DNA from: Arion vulgaris
Lineage: Eukaryota; Mollusca; Gastropoda; Stylommatophora; Arionidae
NCBI GenBank assembly: GCA_020796225.1
Contig: CM036765.1
Location: forward strand, 34,686,066-34,750,065
Direction: 5' to 3'
Length of the DNA: 64,000 nt
The notes under the pieces are model-generated. The model did not search any database and had not been told where the DNA came from. It saw nothing but the letters and a program-made list of their open reading frames with translations. Made by a program: the position numbers and the translations under genes. Positions 1 to 11,973 of the stretch are shown here, in pieces (the stretch's first letter is position 1; the number at the start of each line of letters is the position of its first letter).

Positions 1-130
1 CAATCTTCTTTTCTTTTGTAACAATTCTACTATCATTTAATGTGGCCAAAATTTCAAATTCCGGGACATGATGTTACTTATGAGCCTCTGCTTCTTGATA
101 TGCAGCCTTTTTGGGTGTCCTTTTGTTATC

Positions 131-372
131 TTCTCTGTCCAGGATGTTCTATGAACTTCTCTGTCCAGGATGTTCTATGAACTTCTCTGTCCAGGATGTT
201 CTATGAACTTCTCTGTCCAGGATGTTCTATGAACTTTTCTGTCCAGGATGTTCTATGAACTTCTCTGTCCAGGATGTTCTATGAACTTCTCTGTCCAGGA
301 TGTTCTATGAACTTCTCTGTCCAGGATGTTCTATGAACTTCTCTGTCCAGGATGTTCTATGAACTTTTCTGT
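131..372. repeat. 26-bp minisatellite, about 9 copies
   Basis: Head-to-tail copies of a 26-base unit (core TGTCCAGGATGTTCTATGAA) are almost identical to each other; one recurrent variant has CTTTTCTG for CTTCTCTG. No unique spacers separate the units. Confidence 0.95.
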
Positions 373-461
373 AACACCATCGTCACTTCTCCTCCACATT
401 ATGTAACATAGTCATAGTCATGGACAACTAACTTTGGTTGTCGTGACAAATCAGTACTTCT

Positions 462-479
462 ATCTCTCTCTCTCTCTCT
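462..479. repeat. (CT)n microsatellite
   Basis: Uninterrupted CT dinucleotides, about 9 units. Confidence 0.9.
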
Positions 480-544
480 GATCAAATACATTTTGACAAT
501 CAGTCCTTCCAAAATGTTATTAATTGTTGACCGCACTCAAGCTA

Positions 545-640
545 GAGATAACAGAGGCGACGAAAGAGACTATCTACGAAGCGCATACTAGGGCCCGTTT
601 TAGAAATCTCTTCCTGACCTGACGCTGTGAGGCATACAGG
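545..640 (+). mobile_element. LINE 3' end fragment
   Basis: The plus frame reads EITEATKETIYEAHTRAR, then FRNLFLT and a stop. It matches the end of the minus-strand LINE at 23735-24045 (EIAEETKDTIYESHTKAR). Only the last 30 or so codons of the pol ORF are present. Family assignment rests on this internal match. Confidence 0.6.
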
Positions 641-689
641 ATTCGAGAAAGAAAGAGACTCAAGCTAGAAACAGACTGAATACTTTTTT

Positions 690-946
690 TCTTCTTCAAA
701 CGCTCCATATCGATCAATTGTTAAACCACTCTTTGGGATTTATATGTCATCTAAGCCTAAGAGCGATTCTACGTTGTGCCAGTATTGCACCTACAAGTAG
801 GCCAGTACATCCTATTTCTGGATGCTTTTAATTTACTAGTGTAGCTTCCCTAGGGTCTTACCTTAGTCGCTTCTTGTGACATGCCTTGTAGGTAGCAATG
901 TTACTAATCTTTGCTCCTTTGCAGCCCATGCAACACATGGGCAAGA
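690..946 (-). mobile_element. SINE, subfamily F (GAA-tailed superfamily)
   Basis: Full-length-like copy. Reading on the minus strand it has the shared core (AAAGAATAGTAACACTGC-like, then a tract resembling GGCATGTCGTAAGAGGCGAC) and ends in a GAA-rich tail. The same sequence recurs at 7535, 16040, 29368, 43151 and 55180. Strand is defined by the tail being 3'. Confidence 0.75.
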
Positions 947-1332
947 CTGAATGTTAATGTAATACAATATTTTGTATTAGTTCTTTTTTTTTCTATCTGC
1001 AAGATTCAATATTGAAATTCACTTCACGAGTGTAATGAATTGTTGCTCCTTATCGTTCACTCTGTTGACATTTCATGTTCTTGTTATTGATCACCTTTCA
1101 TCCGTTAAGCTTTTTCATTTCCGATTCGATTGTATCACTCCATTTTTTTGGTCTCCAGTTGTTTCATTGTTTAAAAACTTGCTATCAGCTAGCAAGTATC
1201 GTAACATCTTCATCTGAGTCCACTAACCCGGTGAGTTGTCGCTGCGACCCAGAACGATCTCCGTGCCCATCATTTGGGGATGACAAATTTATGGTTCAAC
1301 CGCCAAAAATGCGTTTTTAGAATGTATTAATA
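947..1332. other. no gene seen
   Basis: AT-rich sequence with two overlapping 60-80 codon frames that show no recognisable domain, splice context or repeat. Confidence 0.6.
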
Positions 1333-1635
1333 CATCGTTTCCCAAACTGGGGGTCTGCGGACATTTCAAACAGAGAAATAAATTTTACAAATATGTATAA
1401 AAACAGTGGTAAACTAGTTCCTCTGCGAAATGAAATAACCCGGACCAGACCCGGTCTGACAGGACAAAATAAAAGATCATTGAAAGTTTCCCGCAGTCTG
1501 AGCTCATTGTTTACTATTGTAATACAAAAATAATTAATTCCTATCCATTTTCATATATAGAAACTTTTAGGGGTCAACGGTAGCAAAATGAATTTAAAAG
1601 GGTGTCCTCGGTAATGCAACGTTTGGGAACCGCTG
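1333..1635. mobile_element. hAT-type MITE, 303 bp, with 8-bp TSD
   Basis: The element is flanked by exact 8-bp target duplications TATTAATA (1325-1332 and 1636-1643). Its ends are imperfect terminal inverted repeats: CATCGTTTCCCAAACTGG on the left, and CAGCGGTTCCCAAACG read inward from the right. An 8-bp TSD and a CAG..TTCCCAAAC terminus are hAT hallmarks. No transposase ORF is present, so it is non-autonomous. Confidence 0.88.
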
Positions 1636-1848
1636 TATTAATAAATAGAGTCAAAGACAAAAGCAGGACATCAAAGAACCCTTGGATATGACGCTCGAGG
1701 GGGTGGGAGAACTTGCTATAGACAGCGAGTTTTTCAGGTGGGCTTGATGAAAGCCACGTTCCACAAGGACATACTACTACTTGAATAAGTAGTGTGGAAC
1801 AATTTTTAAGCGTCGCATGCGTTACTGTGAGAGTGCTCTATCGTTGAG

Positions 1849-2090
1849 TCTAAAGCCGAAGGATTGACTTCGTTGCACCGGGTTTTACCCCATATGGCTC
1901 AATCCCTCTTCGCAGAAATGGCACGTCACCTGCCAAGAGTACTGCACAAAGCACGAACTCCGTAGCTCTGTCAACAATCCTAAAGTCTCTGAAAAAATAC
2001 ACTCGTGAACAGAGCAGCGCAGTCCGGATTCGAACTCGCGACCTTCGAAACACAAGGCAAGGCGAACCAATTAGCCATAGAGACCCCCAG
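1849..2090 (-). mobile_element. tRNA-derived SINE, family A (near full length)
   Basis: Read on the minus strand it starts GGGGGTCTCTATGGCTAAT (A-box-like), has a B-box GAGTTCGAATCC, then a conserved body (ACGGAGTTCGTGCTTTGTGC, GGCAGGTGACGTGCCATTTC) and ends CGAAGTCAATCCTTCGGC. Other copies lie near 25.9, 27.8, 29.9, 32.8, 46.9, 48.3, 53.2 and 54.0 kb. This is the best reference copy in the window. Confidence 0.85.
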
Positions 2091-2629
2091 ATATATCTTC
2101 AATGATACGTGTGCCATCAGTAATGATAGCATATTATTTTCTCTCGTCCTCTCGTTTCAAGTGCACTAACTGCCATGTTTCGAAAAACCCAAAAAAGACA
2201 GATATTCAGCAATGTTTGACTGATGATATGAATCGATTTTATGATTAAGACTAAATATTGTCCACGAGGCAAATCTTCTCCAAGAATGATTTGAACGGGC
2301 AGGACAACTTGCACTTTCATTCCGTAATATCTTCTCCATTTTTATTTCACGTCACATTGGCTGTCACTAATGTAACGCATGCTCCCGTCTGCGTCCTTGA
2401 CTCTTGATCCTACAATTTAACCTGTTAACCCCGATTGTGTTCGCCAAAGTTAAACCGTTCGTACTGCGTGTTCTCCATAGTTACCAAACTTTGTTCATGA
2501 TCCGGTCTCTGAACAAATGTGGCTGTAACTGCATGATGGATGACTTCAAGAGCTGCCAGATAAGGTTATTGATTTATTGTTAAATTGCTTGCGTCTGTCT
2601 TAACATTGTAAGGGGAGATAGCTGACGGT
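2091..2629. other. no gene seen
   Basis: Unique-looking sequence without a long ORF or a recognised repeat. Confidence 0.6.
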
Positions 2630-3245
2630 GTTGTGTATGTGAGGTGATAGTGTTGTGTATGTGAGGATATGTGACGATGTTGTATATGTGAGGTGATAGT
2701 GTTATGTATGTGAGGTGATGTGACGGTGTTGTGTGTGTGAGGATATGTGACGGTGTTGTGTATGTGAGGTGATGTCAGGGTGTTGTGTATGTGAGATGGT
2801 GTGACGGTGTTGTGTAACTATGTGACGGTGTTGTGTATGTGAGGATAACTGACGGTGTTGTGTATGTGAGGTTATGTGACGGTGTTGTGTATGTGAGGCT
2901 ATGTGACGGTGTTGTGTATGTGAGATGGTGTGACGGTGTTGTGTATGTGAGGATAACTGACGGTGTTGTGTATGTGAGGTTATGTGACGGTGTTGTGTAT
3001 GTGAGGCTATGTGACGGTGTTGTGTATGTGAGGATAACTGACGGTGTTGTGTATGTGAGGATAACTGACGGTGTTGTGTATGTGAGGATAACTGACGGTG
3101 TTGTGTATGTGAGGATAACTGACGGTGTTGTGTATGTGAGGATAACTGACGGTGTTGTGTATGTGAGGATAACTGACGGTGTTGTGTATGTGAGGATAAC
3201 TGACGGTGTTGTGTATGTGAGGATATGTGACGGTGTGTGTTTGTG
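2630..3245. repeat. 27-bp minisatellite, about 23 copies
   Basis: Unit GATAACTGACGGTGTTGTGTATGTGAG with GGTTATGTGACGG and GATGGTGTGACGG variants. It is degenerate at the left edge and cleanest at 3020-3220. Because 27 is a multiple of three and the unit lacks stops, both strands stay open (137 and 159 codons); neither is a credible gene. Confidence 0.95.
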
Positions 3246-3900
3246 AAAATACATTCTGTTATATATGTGTGAAGGTGTCCGTTGTTTACATGTGTGTGTT
3301 TGAAGATATTTATTTACCTGTGTATGTGCATGTGTGTTCGTGAGTGTGAAGGTATCCAGTTACATTTGTTTGTGTGTGTGAAGATGTCCATCGTTTACGT
3401 GTGTGTGTTTATTTGTGTGTGTATGTTTGTGACATTTTTGGGATCCATGGAGCGAGATCGCCAAATATGGTGCTGTAACAACACAAGAGGAACCTGTATA
3501 GCTGAGAATCATTGTGCCGTTGAGGCACAAAGAAAATGAGCTGCGCGAAAAGACAGAACACACAACACCCACATGTCTAACCTTGATCATGTATCTCCCA
3601 CCTGTGGTGTTCTGTGACATTCGTCACTTTTGTTGTATCGTTTGCTTGATAAAGGCCTTTTGGTCGAAACGTTGCTGTGTTTTGTCATTGTTTTTGTAAA
3701 ACTACAGTACTTTGTTATTACGTGTTTCGCTGTTCTAGGATTGTACTCTACAGTCCCCTCCGCACACACCAGAGATGTGCAGCAGCACACGCCTGAGGCT
3801 GTTGTCATAATCGCTTGCGATGGGTGGCTAGTATTATTATTATGTGTGTGTGAAAATATCCGTCATTAACATTTGTGTGGGCGTGTTCTTCTGTGTGATT
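3246..3900. other. TG-rich flank, no gene seen
   Basis: From 3246 to about 3440 the sequence is rich in TGTGTG and decays away from the adjacent 27-bp array. The rest has only short overlapping frames on both strands. Confidence 0.6.
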
Positions 3901-4784
3901 TTTGTGTGAGGCCTACTTACCATTTGACTGGTGTCCCTCACCTTACAGATAAGCCTTCGCTGTCTTCAGAGGTACCTGAAGATTAGATCCTTCAAGTGTG
4001 ATCGTTACAGGAAACCTATGGTCGGATTCACTTATCTTAAGTCCTCATACCCTCGGTACTTTAACAGCCAGTGTTAATTAGTGAAGAGTGACTTCTCTAT
4101 TGGATTTCCTGCCTTTTTCTGCCTATGGTGAGATCGTTCCATACGCATCGTATGATAAACACTCTTTAAGAATCTTTTTAATGCTGTATATTTTGGCTTG
4201 GATCTACGTCAAAGAGCATTTACTACTTTGCAATTTTTCTGACTTGGTGAGGTCTTTCAGGTTTAGGAGCATTCTCATCCCTTCTAGGGCTAGTCATTGG
4301 AACGGTCACTTTTCGGCTGCTTTATGTATTCATTGCTTTTTAACGATAATTTTTGGCATAGATTTATGCTTTATGTTCTTCGCCTAAGAGTATGTCTACA
4401 ATATGCATCCTTTCTGACTATGTGAGATCATTCCGGATTAGAAACATTCTCAGCCATTAGGAACAAACTCAAGTGATTGATTGACACATGGACTTGTCAC
4501 ACTAACGATCAGTTTTCGGCTGTTTAACTGGCCTTTATATGATCTGCGTCATGGTGTTTGGACATCATCTTATTCATGTATGACGATCTGCGTTCAAAAA
4601 GTATCTCCCTTCGTCAATGTTAGGGTTTGTACTAGTCAAACCTTTACATTATCAGCCTTACTTTGTTCTTCATTCTAAAAATCACCATTATACATTTTTT
4701 AATGGTCAAAATTCTACTAAACAATCAATTTAATTTTGATGACTATTTAGATAGAACTATCAACTTTGATTTTTTTAGTATCTT
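3901..4784. other. no gene; weak internal duplication
   Basis: Segments near 4240 and 4410 resemble each other (TTCTGACT..GTGAG.TC, then TTTTCGGCTG), suggesting an old roughly 180-bp duplication. No coding signal was seen. Confidence 0.45.
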
Positions 4785-5120
4785 CTTTTGTTGTCACAAT
4801 GTTACTGGGTTATTTCCCAGTGTTGTGGTTTGTCTGGTTTTTGTCTTGTGCTGCTCTAGTGGATTGGGTGATCAATTTAGCTTTTTTGACAAGATGTAAT
4901 GCCATCTAACTATCTTTTTCATGGTCTTTATCTCGCCTTGTTTCCTGATGTTCTGTCGCAGAAGACTCTGTATACAGTCTAGTTTAGTTGCATTCTTATT
5001 GAGTGGCCAAACGACTTCATTCTTTGTTTTTCAATGTAATTCAAGCAAGACTCTGTCACAACTTTCTGTTGATGCTGATGTTTCTTTAGTATGTAATGTG
5101 TTTTCTTACAACCACAACCC
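4785..5120 (-). mobile_element. LINE pol C-terminal fragment (GAA-tailed family)
   Basis: On the minus strand, broken frames read like the reverse-transcriptase C-terminal region: K.FGHSIRMQLN, then YRVFCDRTSGNKAR.RP and LDGI. The reverse frame is a copy of the plus-strand LINE at 44736-45175. Its 3' end carries AAAAGAAGA, like the partner copy. Stops and frameshifts mark it as dead. Confidence 0.65.
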
Positions 5121-5735
5121 AGATTTGTTCCTGCTTATACAAATCAATTGTTAATGTTATTGTACCATTAAAGTATTTGTGAGATATGAAGAATTAATAA
5201 CATTGCAGAAACTTATCTTGAAGCTTGGTCAGATTTCTACCAAATTTACAGCCATATTTGAACCAAAACTAGCTGTTAATAAATTGAGATAAAACCGTTG
5301 CTTCTTTACCGATTCCCACATAAATATAGATCTCTTTCAATGAAACTCTAATTCTTGCAAGAAAAGAAAATATCAACTAAATATAAATGTGTAAATTCTC
5401 AGTTTAATCAAAGTTTGTAAAGTCATATTTCAACAAAATCAATTCTATATTCAACAATCTGCAATAATGTGTTTCAATGACAGTAAAAAAAAAAAGATAC
5501 CAAAAAGTTGACATAAAAACCCTGTATTTCAAATAACCTTTGACCTTGTGTATAAACCCAACCTGAGAAAACCAAGTCATGCTAATCAGAACAGTATATA
5601 ATAATTATGTGTCCATGAAATGTAAACAAAAACAATTACAAGTAGTAATTCAAAACAATTGAATGAAGATGGATTTGATTGATCATTTGTTTCATTTCAA
5701 CAATGCTATGTTTGATAATATATAAACTCAAGTGA
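5121..5735. other. AT-rich, no gene seen
   Basis: No ORF, exon or repeat was recognised. Confidence 0.6.
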
Positions 5736-7195
5736 TTGATTTCCAAGTTTCTTCTGATTGAACAAGTACTCAATTGATTTATTTCCAAGTTTCTTCTGAT
5801 TGAACAAGTACTCAATTGACTTCCAAGTTTCTTCTGATTGAACAAGTACTCGATTGATTGACTTCCAAGTTTCTTCTGATTGAACAAGTACTGATTGACT
5901 TCCAAGTTTCTTCTGATTGAACAAGTACTCAACTGATTTATTTCCAAGTTTCTTCTGATTGAACAAGTACTCAATTGACTTCCAAGTTTCTTCTGATTGA
6001 ACAAGTACTCGATTGACTTCCAAGTTTCTTCTGATTGAACAAGTACTCGATTGATTGACTTCCAAGTTTCTTCTGATTGAACAAGTACTTGATTGATTGA
6101 CTTCCAAGTTTCTTCTGATTGAACAAGTACTCGATTGATTGACTTCCAAGTTTCTTCTGATTGAACAAGTACTCAACTGATTGACTTCCAAGTTTCTTCT
6201 GATTGAACAAGTACTCAACTGATTGATTTCCAAGTTTCTTCTGATTGAACAAGTACTCGATTGACTTCCAAGTTTCTTCTGATTGAACAAGTACTCGATT
6301 GATTGACTTCCAAGTTTCTTCTGATTGAACAAGTACTCTCGATTGATTGACTTCCAAGTTTCTTCTGATTGAACAAGTACTCAACTGATTGATTTCCAAG
6401 TTTCTTCTGATTGAACAAGTACTCAACTGATTGATTTCCAAGTTTCTTCTGATTGAACAAGTACTCAATTGACTTCCAAGTTTCTTCTGATTGAACAAGT
6501 ACTCGATTGATTGACTTCCAAGTTTCTTCTGATTGAACAAGTACTCGATTGATTGACTTCCAAGTTTCTTCTGATTGAACAAGTACTCGATTGATTTCCA
6601 AGTTTCTTCTGATTGAACAAGTACTCGATTGATTGACTTCCAAGTTTCTTCTGATTGAACAAGTACTTGATTGATTGACTTCAAGTTTTTCTGATTGAAC
6701 AAGTACTCGATTGATTGACTTCCAAGTTTCTTCTGATTGAACAAGTACTCGATTGATTGACTTCCAAGTTTCTTCTGATTGAACAAGTACTCGATTGATT
6801 GACTTCCAAGTTTCTTCTGATTGAACAAGTACTCGATTGACTTCCAAGTTTATTCTGATTGAACAAGTACTCTCGATTGATTGACTTCCAAGTTTCTTCT
6901 GATTGAACAAGTAGTCTCAATTGATTGACTTCCAAGTTTCTTCTGATTGAACAAGTACTCAATTGATTTCCAAGTTTCTTCTGATTGAACAAGTACTTGA
7001 TTGATTGACTTCCAAGTTTCTTCTGATTGAACAAGTACTTGATTGATTGACTTCCAAGTTTCTTCTGATTGAACAAGTACTTGATTGATTGACTTCCAAG
7101 TTTCTTCTGATTGAACAAGTACTCAACTGATTAACTTCCAAGTTTCTTCTGATTGAACAGGTACTCGATTGATTGACTTCCAAGTTTTTTCTCTT
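5736..7195. repeat. roughly 42-bp minisatellite, about 36 copies
   Basis: The unit has the core CTTCCAAGTTTCTTCTGATT followed by GAACAAGTACTCGATTGATTGA. Length variants of 34, 38, 42 and 44 bases arise from loss or gain of GATT and TC. The length changes rotate the frame, so three minus-strand frames are open in turn (up to 285 codons); this is an artefact of a stop-poor unit. Confidence 0.95.
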
Positions 7196-7205
7196 TGAAC
7201 AAGCC

Positions 7206-7238
<33 letters not shown>

Positions 7239-7242
7239 AGTT
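7196..7242. repeat. (CT)n(TA)n microsatellite at the array end
   Basis: A CT run followed directly by a TA run, abutting the last unit of the preceding minisatellite. Confidence 0.9.
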
Positions 7243-7534
7243 GCTTAGCTAACAGAACCAATGTCTCTGCCCTCTGGAAAGACTTATAGGTGCTCAGTCA
7301 CTTTGAATCGATATGAATATTATGTTTGATAATATTTGTCATCACTCACTGATCATGTACAAAAATAAACAAAATATTACCTCAATAAATATTTTTGTTA
7401 TTGGAATCAAATGTGTCACTCAAAATGATGCACTGATAGAAAGAAGTAAAAAATGAAAGCTAGATAGATTTCAAACACTTTTCAAAATCTACATACAGGA
7501 AATATATTTATCTTAACATAGAAAGTGGGGATTT
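7243..7534. other. no gene seen
   Basis: AT-rich, no recognised element. Confidence 0.55.
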
Positions 7535-7782
7535 CTTCTTTGCACGCTTCATATTGATCACTTGTTAACCACTCTTTGTGATTTTATGTGATCCAAGCCT
7601 AAGAAAAATTGTACGTTGTGCCAGTTATGTGCCTACAAGTAAGCCAGCATATCAGATTTCTGCGATGCTTTTATTTACTAGGTAGCTTCCTAGGCCCCTG
7701 CATCAGTCGTCTCTTTCCTTGTAGATCGCAATGTTACTATTCTTTGCTCCTCTTGTGAGCCTCAGCAACACATGGGCAAAGT
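7535..7782 (-). mobile_element. SINE, subfamily F
   Basis: Same structure as 690-946, slightly shortened in the core. The GAA-type tail (CTTCTTT on the plus strand) is at the left end. Confidence 0.72.
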
Positions 7783-7878
7783 AGGGATTTAAGACAGGAG
7801 AATAAGACAGTCTATATGACAAACAAGTGTAACTTGCCAGTCAAACCGGACCACCAAATGATTTTGTCAAACTCTCAT

Positions 7879-8062
7879 CACTTAGAGAGCCGCAGTAGTA
7901 TAGCTGTTAGTAAACTCACTACTTAACAACGGCTCTCAGGTTGACCAGTCTCAATTGATACCAGGAAAAGCACTGAGAAGTAAAGGCAGATGGCTTGATA
8001 TTGATCACATCATATCGTGTTCGTGGTCAATGAAAATACAAGCCTAACAATGTATTCCCCAG
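7879..8062 (+). mobile_element. SINE-like dispersed repeat, family D
   Basis: Shares an extended stretch with 28310-28515 (CTCTCAGGT.GACCAG, then AAGTAAAGGC.GA and ATATCGTGTT, then AACA.TGTGTTCCC). Its right end cuts off the piggyBac transposase remnant that follows. Confidence 0.6.
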
Positions 8063-8779
8063 TATATACCAAGGTATGAAAAGATTCTTGTCATCTTGAT
8101 ATGGTGAGAATGCACTCCGAAATGAAGTAGGCAAACTGTCAATTACATTTCTAATTTTATAAAGTCGATCACCATCTGCATCAATGCTGTTATCTGAGAA
8201 GTGAAGCATTCTCAGAAGTAATAGAAATCTATCCCGTGACATGATTTCACCAAACACAGTAGTCCGAAGCAAAGGGTCTTGAGACCAGTATTCATTAATT
8301 TTCAGCTTCTTCGTTCTAGACATTAGCAGGCACACAGCTAAAAAAAAAAAAAAAAAAATTCTTCAAAGTTAGTATTCATCCAATGAGAGAGACGATTGCT
8401 TATGGATGAAGAAGCAGTGTGAAGAATGTCATTATAAAATTGGTTACATTCATCAGCTATTGATGTAACCAGTGACTGTGAAAAATAGTAGAAAAAAATC
8501 AAGCACTGAACTGTTCTGATTCACATCAGCATTACATCTAGAGCTGGAGTTGTCAAAATTATGAACAATTGGATTCAGGTCATTGGAAGACCATGGAATT
8601 GAATCAAATTTCTGTCTTTCTGATGGCATGTCATCTTCACTGCATTCTGATGACGACGCCGGACATGCAAATAACATGTGCTCAGTTTCAGACTCAGAGC
8701 TACACATTTCTTCTTCACTATCACTCCTAGAAAAGAACTCCATCAATTCCTCATCTACTTTAACAAGTTTCCTTGCCAT
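8062..8779 (-). pseudogene. piggyBac-type transposase, 5' part (dead)
   Basis: Minus-strand reading begins MARKLVKVDEELMEFFSRSD with an acidic serine-rich N-terminus typical of piggyBac transposases, then VLDFFLLFFT and a W-rich helical stretch ending HWMNTNFEEF. A run of 19 A on the plus strand (8341-8359) breaks the frame. It resumes as AVCLLMSRTKKLKINEYWSQ, MSRDRFLLLLRMLHFSDN and DRLYKIRNVIDSLPTSF, the conserved start of the DDE_Tnp_1_7 domain. It stops after FSPYQDDKNLFIP, where the family D SINE takes over, so the catalytic aspartates are missing. The start codon is supported by a piggyBac-like terminal repeat about 780 bp upstream. Confidence 0.85.
8341..8359. repeat. poly(A) tract inside the piggyBac ORF
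   Basis: A run of 19 A where the transposase should continue E-E-F-x-x-F-L-A. It is probably a slippage expansion that shifts the frame. Confidence 0.85.
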
Positions 8780-8811
8780 TTTATGAAATAAACGTACACA
8801 GACTAATACTT

Positions 8812-9200
8812 AGAAACTGGACAGCTTTGAGAATAAATGTCTCAGAAAATTATTAAAAGTAAAATGGAGTGATTTTGTTTCTAACAACACAGTGAGAGAT
8901 AGAACATAGCAACAAACCGTATCAAATATTATAAGGAAACGAAGGTGGAAATATTTAGGTCATGTTCTTAGATCAGATGGAAAGAGACTAAATCGACAAG
9001 TCCTTTAGTGGTTACCAGTTGGGAAAAGAAAACGTGGAAGACCAAAGATCCCTCTTCGAAGAACCATCCAACAAGAAAGTAAACTATTGGGATGTAAAAC
9101 CATACAAGATCTCTAACTGCTAGCAATGAACCGCATCACATGGAGATCTAAAACCTCTGCCCTATGTGCCGCCTTTGGCACGAAAGGAACAGACTAACTA
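8812..9200 (+). mobile_element. 5'-truncated LINE, (ACTA)n tail, 10-bp TSD
   Basis: The plus strand matches 43620-43990 of the other copy almost base for base: LDSFENKCLRKLLKVKWSDF, then RRWKYLGHVLRSD and GKRKRGRPK. This is the connection/C-terminal region of a non-LTR reverse transcriptase. It ends in ACTAACTA rather than poly(A). The 10-bp sequence ACTAATACTT occurs at 8802-8811 and 9201-9210. The insertion sits in the 5' leader of the piggyBac remnant. Confidence 0.85.
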
Positions 9201-9547
9201 ACTAATACTTCCCAACACAAGAATTAACACTAGTAGAAAGTAGACTCAACACGTTCGAGGTACACAAAATGAATGCGAAAACTTATCAAAGCATATAAAA
9301 ACCGGTTCAACTAGTAACAGGTGTGCAAATGTGTGTAAATACGTCACAGATGTCTAAAAATAGCTGCTTTTTATCACTAGAACACACACCAGAATTTTCA
9401 AGGCGAAAAACGAAAGTAGACAAATTTAGCAGCCACCTTAGAATTGTTGAACGTAAACATGCGTCGTTAGCCAACAGAGGACAGAAAATAAAATAGTATT
9501 TTTACTGCTCTAGCAGTCTATGAGAACACAGTATATATACATGTATA

Positions 9548-9562
9548 GCAGCGAAAGGGTTA
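9548..9562 (-). mobile_element. piggyBac-like 5' terminal inverted repeat
   Basis: Read on the minus strand: TAACCCTTTCGCTGC, matching the piggyBac-style terminus that follows a TTAA target. The flanking base is changed so the site reads CTAA. It marks the 5' end of the remnant whose transposase starts at 8779. Confidence 0.6.
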
Positions 9563-10378
<816 letters not shown>

Positions 10379-10389
10379 GTATGTTTATT

Positions 10390-10947
10390 AGTTCATTTCA
10401 GCATGATCTGCAGTCAGTTAGCAAGCATCCATCTTTTGTAGTAACATACATAGTACATGTCTGCGTATAGAAGATGTTTTACTACAGATCTTAGGATATG
10501 AAGTGTGTTCCTACATTTCTAGCTCTGATTATGCAGGAAGGAGGAGAGCAAATTCCTTTCCTCAAATGTAGAACTGAACCCACATTCCTCTTTTGTCAGA
10601 TTCGATGAGCAAAAGTTCTATGCATGACGTAAATTCACCTCTGTACTATTATTATTATGTGGAGAAAACAAGAGCAAGTAATCTATAGCAAAATGTAAAG
10701 AAAAGCAACAAATGGGAAGTAACTCAAACTATATTTATGTTATGTCAAGATAAATGTACAGTTGATCTATAGAAGTAAAGTCATTGTCACAAACTAGCAA
10801 AGCTATACCATTTTTCAGATCTTTTGTGCTTTCTTATTGTTTTCAAACATATTAACATTTAACAATGAAAGTATAATTCTACATAAACTGTCCATGTCCA
10901 CAAACTCTGCACAAATATGAAAGTGAATTAGATAATTCTTGTTACTG
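10390..10947. other. no gene seen
   Basis: AT-rich, no exon or repeat recognised. Confidence 0.55.
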
Positions 10948-11205
10948 CCTGTAATACCGTTTTTCGGGCGGTGTAGGACAGGAGGGACATGAGCCTGTGG
11001 AATTTGGCCGCAAGGCGTGTGCAGTCACCGCGAAACTTTTCAGGTTAGGATGTTTTCTTATGATATTGTCATCATAGTAACTCCTTTGTGTGCCGGCATA
11101 AGCCCTCGACTGAAACAAACTCCTTGGCCTAACCGTGGATTGAACCCGGGTCTCCCGCATGGGAGCGTCGGTCTAATCCCTTCGACCAAACACACTCTAC
11201 AATTA
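10948..11205 (-). mobile_element. tRNA-derived SINE, family C
   Basis: Minus-strand reading: TTTGGTCGAAGGGATTAGAC (A-box region), GGGAGACCCGGGTTCAATCC (B-box), a body, and an end CGGTATTACAGGCAGTAAC. A second copy runs on the plus strand at 13555-13790. The head flows directly into the tandem array on its right. Confidence 0.75.
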
Positions 11206-11735
11206 TATAACTGTAATATTCAGTAATACATCAGCTGTAACATATGATGATGAGTCTAATCTCTTCGACCAAACACGCTCTACAATTATATAACTGTAAT
11301 ATTCAGTAATACATCAGCTGTAATATTCAGTAATACATCAGCTGTAATATATGATGCTGAGTCTAATCCCTTTGACCAAACGCTCTACAATTATATAACT
11401 GTAATATTCAGTAATACATCAGCTGTAATATTCAGTAATGCATCAACTGTAATATTCAGTAATACATCAGCTGTAATATTCAGTAATACATCAACTGTAA
11501 TATTCAGTAATACATCAGCTGTAATATTCAGTAATACATCAGTTGTAATATTCAGCTGTAATATTCAGTAATACATCAGCTGTAACATATGATGCTGAGT
11601 CTGATCCCTTCGACCAAACGCTCTACAATTATATAACTGTAATATTCAGTAATACATCAACTGTAATATTCAGTAATACATCAACTGTAATATTCAGTAA
11701 TACATCAGCTGTAACATATGATGCTGAGTCAGCAG
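11171..11735. repeat. higher-order array with a SINE-head segment
   Basis: A 24-bp unit (CTGTAATATTCAGTAATACATCAG with minor changes) repeats many times. It is interrupted at about 11252, 11361 and 11596 by copies of TCTAAT(C/T)(C/T)CTT(C/T)GACCAAA, which is part of the family C SINE head plus its immediate flank. The array therefore arose after the SINE inserted. Confidence 0.88.
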
Positions 11736-11792
11736 TTTCATCCATCTGTTATATCATCACATGATCTGGTCTTAGTCTAAGAATGAATTCAT

Positions 11793-11973
11793 TTATGCAC
11801 ACACAAAATTAAGAACTTGACCCTTGTCTGTTCTCTGTGTTTGTTCCTCAGATATTCCATCTGCCTTTGTTGAAAATTGAGCTAAACCACAGTCCACAAG
11901 TCTTTGATTCAAACTAGGATTTGTTTTATCAAAACTGTCATATAAAATTACACTGATGCGTCCAGACAGGTAT
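11793..11973 (-). CDS. Tudor gene terminal exon
   Basis: 181 bp including the stop. Acceptor TTATCATTTCAG. It encodes YLSGRISVILYDSFDKTNPS, then LNQRLVDCGLAQFSTKADG and a polar tail ending VLNFVCA-stop. The strand and the ..N..LVD.GLA motif close the extended Tudor fold. No AATAAA is obvious just downstream; the HOR array begins about 60 bp beyond the stop. Confidence 0.75.

Noticed and set aside
2775..3254. 159-codon minus ORF of YTTPSVILT repeats and its 137-codon plus partner
   Set aside because: Product of the 27-bp period; both strands equally open and variants are not codon-biased.
5706..7261. Minus-strand ORFs of 145-285 codons (YLFNQKKLGSQSIE repeats)
   Set aside because: Stop-poor minisatellite with length variants that hop frames; no gene context.
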